Source: Deltaproteobacteria bacterium (lineage in GTDB: Bacteria > Desulfobacterota > Syntrophia > Syntrophales > Smithellaceae). From it: a stretch of DNA of 39,512 nucleotides. The notes under the pieces are model-generated. The model ran no database searches. It was not told the origin of the DNA and saw nothing but the letters and a program-made list of their open reading frames with translations. The stretch spans positions 1 to 39,512 of the forward strand of contig JANYAF010000246.1 in NCBI GenBank assembly GCA_025355175.1, read 5' to 3'. Shown here piece by piece: positions 33,503 to 39,512 of this stretch. A program made the translations under genes and the position numbers. The first letter of the stretch is position 1; each line of letters starts with the position of its first letter.

Positions 33503-34423
33503 TTGTCAAATATAAGAAAAGTTAATAGGGTGCTGGTAACCGGAGGAACTGGGCTGCTTGGTGCTGCCATTCAACACTTAGCTCCCAAGGATATAAAAGG
33601 ATTCTCCATTTATTTTCCCGAATGTTCTTTCCCCCTGCAGCTTCCTTATCCTATTCGTGTCGCCGATCTGACAGACCGGATACAGATGAAAACTATATTT
33701 GAATGGGCTCAGCCTGATGTTGTTATTCATACCGCTGCGATTGGCAGTGTTGATTATGCCGAAAAGAATCGCGAACAGACACGGCGAGTCAACGTAGGCG
33801 GTACCATGGTTATTACTGAGTTGTGTCAAAATTATAAATCCAGATTGATTTACATTTCCTCTAATGCCGTCTTCGATGGCCGTACTCCTTTTTATTCCGA
33901 AACCGATCCGGTTAACCCGATCAATTATTATGGCCAGCTCAAGGTTGAGGCTGAAAATATTGTTCAACATAGCGGCATATCGCAGGCCATTGTCCGTCCC
34001 ATCCTGATGTACGGCTGGCCATATCCCGGTGAGCGGGATAACCCAGTAGTATGGTGGATTCGATCACTGAAAGAAGGCAAGCCTATAAAGGTTGTAGACA
34101 ATGTGTTTAACAAACCTCTTGCGGCATGGTCGTGCGCAGAAGTTGTTTGGGCAGTAATTCAACAAAACAGGACCGGCATTTACCATGCGGCCGGACGTGA
34201 TCATATTTCCCTTTACCAGTTTGCCTTGGCTGTAGCGGAAGTCTTTAATTTGAATAAAGGTTTGATTACGCCTGTTCCTGATTCCTTTTTCCCGGAGATA
34301 GCGCCCCGTCCCAGAGACACTTCTTTTGATACGACCAAGATGGAGATGGAACTGGGTGTGAAAAGTATTGGTATCAGAGATGGATTGATTCGTATGAAAA
34401 ATGAGTGTCCAGACACGTTATGA
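33503..34423 (+). CDS. RmlD-like NAD(P)-dependent sugar 4-reductase/epimerase (extended SDR)
   Basis: The product (about 306 residues from TTG 33503) resembles dTDP-4-dehydrorhamnose reductase (RmlD). It has GGTGLLG for NAD(P) binding, TAAIGSVDYAEKNRE, and ISSNAVFDG at the serine site. Tyr-x3-Lys occurs in NYYGQLKVEAENIV, and RPILMYGW follows. RmlD relatives reduce a 4-keto group of a deoxysugar nucleotide; S-adenosylmethionine synthetase MAT2B is a distant relative. Here it may reduce the 4-keto product of one of the dehydratases, but the substrate is not determined. No rmlA, B or C genes are visible, so dTDP-rhamnose is not supported. ATGA couples it to the next gene. Confidence 0.78.
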   Translation: MSNIRKVNRVLVTGGTGLLGAAIQHLAPKDIKGFSIYFPECSFPLQLPYPIRVADLTDRIQMKTIFEWAQPDVVIHTAAIGSVDYAEKNREQTRRVNVGGTMVITELCQNYKSRLIYISSNAVFDGRTPFYSETDPVNPINYYGQLKVEAENIVQHSGISQAIVRPILMYGWPYPGERDNPVVWWIRSLKEGKPIKVVDNVFNKPLAAWSCAEVVWAVIQQNRTGIYHAAGRDHISLYQFALAVAEVFNLNKGLITPVPDSFFPEIAPRPRDTSFDTTKMEMELGVKSIGIRDGLIRMKNECPDTL

Positions 34424-35457
34424 AGTTATTTATCGTTGGTCCCCGCTGGTTCGGAGAATGGACTGAAGGTGTAGAACGTGCTGCTGCTGCATGCGGTTGT
34501 GAAACGAAGATATTCTATTATTTGACGGATTCCATCGGTGGTCTGAGGGGTGCGGCCAAACGGCGGTTGCATCCTGAAATCCGGAAAATGCTTAGTATCC
34601 CAGCCCAGCGATGGAGGGAAGCAAAAGGTATTTTCATGAATCGACGCTTGATTAGAGAAGTGCGCTCCTTTCAGCCCGATCTGGTCTTAATTCTCAAAGG
34701 CGAAACTATTTATGAGGAGAGTCTCAGTGCTCTGCGCAAGCTGAAAATACCTCTTATCTCCTGGTGGGTTGACGACCCTTTCGGTTATTCTGACCTGATG
34801 AATCGATTCCGTCTTTTTGATATGCTTTACATGTTTGATCGGGAATGCATCACCGTTCTCGAGGCGAAAGGAATCAAACATATAACTTACCTGCCGTGCG
34901 GTTGTGATCAAACAACATATTCTCCACAGCCGCTCAATGCTGCCGATTATCCGGAGTTGAGTTGTTCAATAGGCTTTGTCGCCGTGTATTACCCGTCGCG
35001 GGCTGCTTTATTGGGACAAATGAAAGGGCTTGATGTAGGTTTATGGGGCAGCGGGTGGGAAGCTGCACCGGAACTTCAGCAATTGCCTCTTGGGTCCTGG
35101 CGAGGTCTGCATATTTCTACGGCTAATGCCGCCAAAATCTATAACTTGGCCAGGATTTGTCCGAATGCACATCATCCGCAGACGCGCTTCGGCGGATTAA
35201 ACACACGCACGTTTGAAATACCAGCTGCAGGTGGCTTCGAATTAATAGACAATGTTCCGGGATTGGAAGAACATTTCGATGTGGGAAGGGAAATCGTGGT
35301 CTATTCATCCCCGGAGCACTTCCGGGAACTTGCTGAATATTATCTGGTTCATCCGGAGGAACGCAAAGCAATCATCGAGCTAAGCCATGCCCGGGTTCTG
35401 CGGGACCATACTTATGAACGCAGGCTAAAAACTATTTTTAAAACTTTGGGCCTGTAG
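34420..35457 (+). CDS. CgeB-like glycosyltransferase (GT-B, DUF3880 plus glycosyl transferase 1_2)
   Basis: The 345-residue protein matches CgeB-type proteins. An N-terminal half with FQPDLVLILKGE and PLISWWVDDPFG is followed by a GT-B donor domain with NTRTFEIPAAGGFELIDNVPGLEEHF, EIVVYSSPEHFRELAEYYL and a final HTYERRLKTIF. CgeB proteins occur in spore-coat and surface glycan loci and are treated as glycosyltransferases. A GTG start at 34405 is open, but ATG 34420 gives the ATGA overlap and begins directly on the first beta strand (KLFIVG). It is followed 49 bases later by the polymerase gene. Confidence 0.82.
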   Translation: MKLFIVGPRWFGEWTEGVERAAAACGCETKIFYYLTDSIGGLRGAAKRRLHPEIRKMLSIPAQRWREAKGIFMNRRLIREVRSFQPDLVLILKGETIYEESLSALRKLKIPLISWWVDDPFGYSDLMNRFRLFDMLYMFDRECITVLEAKGIKHITYLPCGCDQTTYSPQPLNAADYPELSCSIGFVAVYYPSRAALLGQMKGLDVGLWGSGWEAAPELQQLPLGSWRGLHISTANAAKIYNLARICPNAHHPQTRFGGLNTRTFEIPAAGGFELIDNVPGLEEHFDVGREIVVYSSPEHFRELAEYYLVHPEERKAIIELSHARVLRDHTYERRLKTIFKTLGL

Positions 35458-35506
35458 CATAAAAAAACAGTAAATAAACGATTACCTTCCTTTCTGGAAA
35501 TCATAA

Positions 35507-36988
35507 ATGCCTCTCAGACGTACAACAACAAAAAAAGGTTATGATTTAAACAGCATCTTAACGCTTATAAGTTCTCTGATATGCTTAATTGGCGTCGGCC
35601 TTTTCTATGTTGCAGGGGGAAATAAGTATATTAATGGGTATACAATCATATTGTTATTGGTGCTAGGTATGCAAAATTTCCTGATGTTGCAATATGAAAA
35701 GAAGAACAGAGATCCATTTATAATACTTTTAGTGATTGTTACCTCGGCCTTTTACATGCTGAGAGTAGTTACCCTCCTATATGATCCCTGGTCGGTAGCA
35801 TTTAATGCAGGTTCATATAGCCCGTATGATCTCAATGAGTTACTTATATTTATATCTTTTTCCAATGCCGCAATCTTTCTCGGCCTCAGCCTAGTTGCCG
35901 GAAAGATCATTTACAAAAAAGAAGATGTAGACAAATATCAGGTAAATCCTTGTAATGTTATAACAATATTATTGATGGCAATATGTGTATCTTTTTTCAT
36001 GGCGTACTCCGAGAGTTTTCTCGGCAGGCTGGCAGGATATATCACCACTACTGTTTTCAATGTATTACTGATTCTGTTATGTTCATTTATTTACATTGCG
36101 TTGAATTATAAAAAGATATCAAAGACCACATTTACCGTAATAATAGCATTATTTGCTGTTTTTATTATATCATTTATGGTGCGCGGTAGTCGAGCAGGAG
36201 TGTTTTTAATAGCCTATCTCGCATTGATTGGATTTTTATCAGTGAAAGGCAGCATCACATTAAGCAAGCGATTTATGCTGATTATTCCAATCATTGCGTT
36301 TCTTGCGGCCCTTGTATTTATTTCAGCATCCTATATCCGAGACGTTAATGGCACGGAAAGGCGGTATGTTTCTTCCAAAGAATTTGCCATGTTGAAAGAG
36401 GTGGATATTTGGGGATCACAGGATATGAGTGTGCATTTCCGTCGAATATTTGATCGGGTAGGTTTTCTGGATTATGCAATGGTCGTGATAAAAAATCATG
36501 AAAAATACGCTGAAATAATCAATTTCACATATTATTTTAAAAGTATCATAGACAATGTCTTAACGCCCGGCTTTACTGTTTTTGGTGTACCGAGAGTATC
36601 ACATGCCATGAGTTATGTCGCGCGAGGCGAACCTCTGCCAACTCTGGAAGATATTCAGGCTGCATATCAAGCAGACATGCCCACGCTATATGGAGAATAT
36701 TATACTTTGTTTTTTGGTTACCCTGCCTTGATCATCTTTTTTGCTTTTTCATTTCTATTCAAAAAAATCTATCTGGCCATCAGAAGTAAAGATTCATTCT
36801 CTTTTTACTTATACAGGGCATTGATCCTCTATGTGTTTTACTTGTGGCTGAATAGTTTCGGTATCGATTGGATGTTGTTTGACCTAGTTGGTGTTATTAT
36901 AACCGTCTATTTATTCAAAAGATTCTATAAAATGAGAAGAGGAAAATTAATGCCTGTTTGTGATGTCGCAGAACCAGTCAAGGGATAA
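35507..36988 (+). CDS. Wzy-type O-antigen/repeat-unit polymerase
   Basis: The 493-residue protein has about eleven or twelve membrane helices. It carries the RGSRAG motif (near 226-231), which is typical of oligosaccharide repeat-unit polymerases, and a large periplasmic loop (about 285-395) with the VFGVPRVSHAM and YQADMPTLYGEYYTLFFGYP segments seen in this family. Wzy joins lipid-linked repeats in the periplasm, working with the flippase at 26063 and the Wzz-like protein at 3044. Wzy sequences are poorly conserved, so topology, the RGSRAG motif and context carry the call. It is AT-rich, as wzy genes usually are, and is followed five bases later by the epimerase gene. Confidence 0.8.
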   Translation: MPLRRTTTKKGYDLNSILTLISSLICLIGVGLFYVAGGNKYINGYTIILLLVLGMQNFLMLQYEKKNRDPFIILLVIVTSAFYMLRVVTLLYDPWSVAFNAGSYSPYDLNELLIFISFSNAAIFLGLSLVAGKIIYKKEDVDKYQVNPCNVITILLMAICVSFFMAYSESFLGRLAGYITTTVFNVLLILLCSFIYIALNYKKISKTTFTVIIALFAVFIISFMVRGSRAGVFLIAYLALIGFLSVKGSITLSKRFMLIIPIIAFLAALVFISASYIRDVNGTERRYVSSKEFAMLKEVDIWGSQDMSVHFRRIFDRVGFLDYAMVVIKNHEKYAEIINFTYYFKSIIDNVLTPGFTVFGVPRVSHAMSYVARGEPLPTLEDIQAAYQADMPTLYGEYYTLFFGYPALIIFFAFSFLFKKIYLAIRSKDSFSFYLYRALILYVFYLWLNSFGIDWMLFDLVGVIITVYLFKRFYKMRRGKLMPVCDVAEPVKG

Positions 36989-36993
36989 TAAAG

Positions 36994-37923
36994 ATGGCCA
37001 AGGGTATTGTCGCAATTACAGGCGGGTCCGGAATGATTGGCCGGGAGATAAAGCAAAAATTGTTACAGGAAGGATATGCCGTAAGGATACTGACCAGAAA
37101 TAAATTGTTTCGTGATGATAGGGTGCAAGTTTACTATGGGAATCTTGAGAATATTGATATTTTAAAAGTTTTTTTAAAAAACGTAAATTACCTTTTTCAC
37201 TGTGCTGCAGAGTTGCATAATGAATCAAAAATGTGGGATGTCAATGTATCAGGCACTGAAATTATATTAAATTTAATCCCTCAAACCAATATCACCTATT
37301 TCTGTTATTTGAGCAGTGCTGGTGTTGTTGGCAGAACTTCTATAAAATATGTCAAAGAGAATACGCCCTGTAATCCTCGAAATATCTATGAACGCAGTAA
37401 ATGGGCTGCTGAACAGATTGTGCAGCAAGGCATTCCAAACTGTCAGGTCGTCATTCTAAGACCGACAAATGTCATTACCGATGAAGAACCAGGTGCATTG
37501 AATCTCCCCATGCGGTCGTCATGCTTGGATTACCTAAAGGTGTTTCTACAGGGTGGCGAATGTGCTCACATTGTTCATGCTATGGATGTTGCGGATGCTG
37601 CCATACACCTTATTTCTCATTCCGCGGGTGGGCCAGAATGCTTTTTTGTCTCATATGATGATGAACCGTTAAATATGTATGCAGACATTTGGTCACTTTA
37701 TAAAGCACATGAGAAAAATCATTCTTTTAAAGTGGTACGACCAGCTTTGCATCTTCCAGCAATTATCCCTTATTTATTACGTGTTCTATGGCGCGGTGGA
37801 GGTAATAAAGGTAATGTCCGTTATTCATCAAAAAAACTGTTATCTTCAGGATTTGACTTTCCAATGGGGTTGCATGGGACAATAAAAAGAATAGCCTCTT
37901 TGAAGATTGAAGAAAATTTATGA
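36994..37923 (+). CDS. NAD-dependent epimerase/dehydratase or 4-reductase (extended SDR)
   Basis: The 309-residue protein has ITGGSGMIGREI at the NAD-binding turn, YLSSAGVVG at the serine position and Tyr-x3-Lys in YERSKWAAEQIV, so it is an active-looking extended SDR. Members near wzy and dehydratase genes often act as 4-epimerases or 4-reductases for UDP-HexNAc derivatives (for example in QuiNAc or FucNAc synthesis). The product of the FlaA1-type enzyme at 1160 could be its substrate, but this is inference. The C-terminal third is basic and less conserved. AAGGGATAA precedes the start, and the gene shares ATGA with the next glycosyltransferase. Confidence 0.77.
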   Translation: MAKGIVAITGGSGMIGREIKQKLLQEGYAVRILTRNKLFRDDRVQVYYGNLENIDILKVFLKNVNYLFHCAAELHNESKMWDVNVSGTEIILNLIPQTNITYFCYLSSAGVVGRTSIKYVKENTPCNPRNIYERSKWAAEQIVQQGIPNCQVVILRPTNVITDEEPGALNLPMRSSCLDYLKVFLQGGECAHIVHAMDVADAAIHLISHSAGGPECFFVSYDDEPLNMYADIWSLYKAHEKNHSFKVVRPALHLPAIIPYLLRVLWRGGGNKGNVRYSSKKLLSSGFDFPMGLHGTIKRIASLKIEENL

Positions 37924-39053
37924 AAGTTTTGAATATCAATGTGTCACTTGACCCTCTAACCGGCGGTGGTGGAACCGAAAGAACTGTCCAAATGAGTCGT
38001 TTTTTGTCTGGTCATGCGCAGAGTTGCACGATTCTTACACTTGATATCGGATTAACCTGTGAACGAATTGAAGAAATGGCTGGAGTGAAGGTGATCGCTT
38101 TGCCTTGTTTGATTGAGCGATTTTATCTTCCCAGATTCTCTTATTCGGCTATTCAAAAAATCGTTGGCAACAGTGATATTATCCATCTGATGGGTCATTG
38201 GACGTTTCTAAATGCACTTGTTTACTATTTTGTGCGTCAACAAAAAAAGCCTTATGTGGTGTGCCCCGCGGGATCTCTTTCGATCTTTGGCCGTTCTAGG
38301 TTACTAAAACACGTATACAATACTGTGGTTGGAAATGCCTTGATACGTGGAGCTAACCGATGCATAGCAGTCACTGAATTAGAAAGAGAAATTTTCTCCA
38401 CCTGTGGAGTGAGACCGGAACGAATATCGATTATTCCCAATGGGGTGGACATTGCGTCAGTACCAGCCCAATTGGATGGTGCGCGCGCGCATCTGGGACT
38501 ACCCGAACGCCCTTTTATCCTTTTTTTGGGACGGTTGAATTCGATCAAAGGACCTGACCTATTGCTGGATGCTTATGCTCAACTTAAAGATCCGCCCTAT
38601 GATTTGGTATTCGTGGGTCCAGATGGAGGGCTCTTGAATACTTTACGGGAACAATGTGTTCAATCTGATCTGGCCGATCGAGTTCATTTCGCCGGGGCGT
38701 TGCATGGAAACGATAAATATCAGGCGTATTATGCCGCATCTGCGCTTGTAATACCCTCCCGTAAAGAAGCAATGTCGATAGTTGTGTTGGAAGCTGGAGC
38801 AACCGGTACGCCCGTATTATTGACCAGTGAGTGTGGTTTCGATGAAGTGGAAGAATATGGTGGTGGATTTGTAGTTCCTCCGACTGTCGATGGTCTAAAG
38901 GGTGGTTTGGAAAGATTGGTACGAAGAGAAAATGAACTTGATAAAATGGGCAATGCACTTAAAAAACACGTGGTCGAGCATTACTCATGGGAATCAATTG
39001 CCAAGATTTACGAAAGGCTGTATGCGGAGATTCTTGAAGAACATCATGGCTAA
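37920..39053 (+). CDS. GT4-family glycosyltransferase
   Basis: This is a 377-residue GT-B enzyme. The N-domain carries GGGGTERTVQMSRFL, the usual glycine-rich acceptor-side loop. The C-domain carries FLGRLNSIKGPDLLLDAY, VHFAGALHGNDKYQAYYAA, and the donor motif Glu-x7-Glu in SRKEAMSIVVLEAGATGTPV. Such enzymes transfer a sugar from a nucleotide donor to the lipid-linked chain at the inner face of the membrane. The adjacent deoxysugar genes (36994, 39130) suggest a 6-deoxy-HexNAc donor, which is a guess. Seventy-six bases without obvious signals separate it from the dehydratase. Confidence 0.87.
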   Translation: MKVLNINVSLDPLTGGGGTERTVQMSRFLSGHAQSCTILTLDIGLTCERIEEMAGVKVIALPCLIERFYLPRFSYSAIQKIVGNSDIIHLMGHWTFLNALVYYFVRQQKKPYVVCPAGSLSIFGRSRLLKHVYNTVVGNALIRGANRCIAVTELEREIFSTCGVRPERISIIPNGVDIASVPAQLDGARAHLGLPERPFILFLGRLNSIKGPDLLLDAYAQLKDPPYDLVFVGPDGGLLNTLREQCVQSDLADRVHFAGALHGNDKYQAYYAASALVIPSRKEAMSIVVLEAGATGTPVLLTSECGFDEVEEYGGGFVVPPTVDGLKGGLERLVRRENELDKMGNALKKHVVEHYSWESIAKIYERLYAEILEEHHG

Positions 39054-39129
39054 TCAAGCTGGTTATAGGCGCATTCTGTGTCCACGAGCTGAAAATTGAG
39101 CATATTTGAATAATTAGGGGAAAACAAAC

Positions 39130-39512
39130 ATGTTTGAGCACAAGGTGTTATTAATAACCGGCGGGACCGGCACCTTTGGAAATGCTGTGTTAAGGCGATT
39201 TCTTAATACCGAAATCTCTGAGATTCGTATTTTTTCCCGCGATGAAAAAAAACAAGATGAGATGCGCAATGCCCTAAAAAGTACCAAGGTCAAATTCTAC
39301 CTTGGAAATGTGAGAGATTATGACAGCATTCTTCTTGCTATGCAAAATGTAGATTTAGTTTTTAATGCTGCAGCACTAAAGCAAGTTCCGTCTTGTGAAT
39401 TCTTTCCTGTAGAAGCCGTTCGCACTAATGCACTAGGCGCCGAAAAAGTAATGAATGCAGCCTTGGCCTGCAGTGTCCAGAACATGATTGTCCTGAGTAC
39501 CGATAAAGCCGT
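39130..39512 (+). CDS. capE: CapE/WbjB/FnlA-type UDP-GlcNAc 4,6-dehydratase/epimerase (3' end outside window)
   Basis: The visible 127 codons start with MFEHKVLLITGGTGTFGNAVL and continue RIFSRDEKKQDEMR, GNVRDYDSI, NAAALKQVPSCEFFPVEAV and LSTDKA. This pattern is specific to the CapE/WbjB/FnlA enzymes, which dehydrate and epimerise UDP-GlcNAc as the first step to UDP-L-FucNAc. It differs from the long membrane-anchored dehydratase at 1160. The frame runs off the window edge before the Tyr/Met-x3-Lys site. An AGGGGAAAA stretch precedes the ATG. If the pathway is complete, genes for CapF/FnlB (reductase) and CapG/FnlC (2-epimerase) should follow beyond the window. Confidence 0.9.
   Translation, partial: MFEHKVLLITGGTGTFGNAVLRRFLNTEISEIRIFSRDEKKQDEMRNALKSTKVKFYLGNVRDYDSILLAMQNVDLVFNAAALKQVPSCEFFPVEAVRTNALGAEKVMNAALACSVQNMIVLSTDKA

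Noticed and set aside
1..39512. tRNA, rRNA, CRISPR array or riboswitch
   Set aside because: No cloverleaf, ribosomal segment, spaced repeat array or recognisable riboswitch core was found by reading the gaps.

Overview
The window is one long, entirely plus-strand surface-polysaccharide locus (O-antigen or capsule type) from a Gram-negative bacterium. A Wzx-type flippase, a Wzy-type polymerase and a Wzz-type chain-length regulator point to Wzx/Wzy-dependent assembly. The mix of B12-type radical SAM enzymes, GTG/TTG starts and moderate G+C would fit an anaerobic Deltaproteobacterium (for example Syntrophus-like), but the lineage is a weak inference. No rRNA, tRNA, CRISPR array or intact insertion sequence was seen.

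Layout. 1-1152: the end of a class I aminotransferase cut by the window edge. 1160-4653: a membrane-anchored FlaA1/WbpM/PglF-type nucleotide-sugar 4,6-dehydratase, a Wzz-like protein carrying an in-frame 9-bp tandem repeat, and an unexpected ParB-like protein. 4654-5181: a gene-free, AT-rich gap. 5182-15507: two large polytopic membrane proteins surrounding a polyprenyl-phosphate-type GT2 glycosyltransferase, a zinc-ribbon methyltransferase and a B12-type radical SAM enzyme, followed by an asparagine-synthase-type amidotransferase and a second methyltransferase.

15556-26049: a tightly overlapping block that reads as a CMP-legionaminic acid pathway of the GDP-linked (Campylobacter Ptm/Leg) type: legB, legC, an acetyltransferase, legG, legI, ptmE, legF/ptmB, plus homologues of ptmF and ptmA. 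A second B12-type radical SAM gene and a second acyltransferase are embedded in it, suggesting a further modified nonulosonic acid. 26063-27606 is the flippase gene, split by a frameshift at a run of nine T that could be mutation, phase variation, programmed slippage or sequence error.

27783-39053: an AT-rich glycosyltransferase and tailoring region with a GT-B-like candidate nonulosonic acid transferase, an FkbM-like protein, a cupin, a perosamine-synthase-like aminotransferase, a methyltransferase, two GT4 glycosyltransferases, an RmlD-like reductase, a CgeB-like glycosyltransferase, the Wzy-like polymerase and a sugar epimerase/reductase. The window ends inside a CapE/WbjB/FnlA-type dehydratase, which begins UDP-L-FucNAc synthesis, so the locus continues to the right.

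Together the genes appear to make at least three kinds of modified amino sugar (legionaminic-type acid, a 4-amino-4,6-dideoxy sugar, and a 6-deoxy-HexNAc), join them into a repeat unit, flip it and polymerise it, with methylation, amidation and possible radical-SAM chemistry as decorations.
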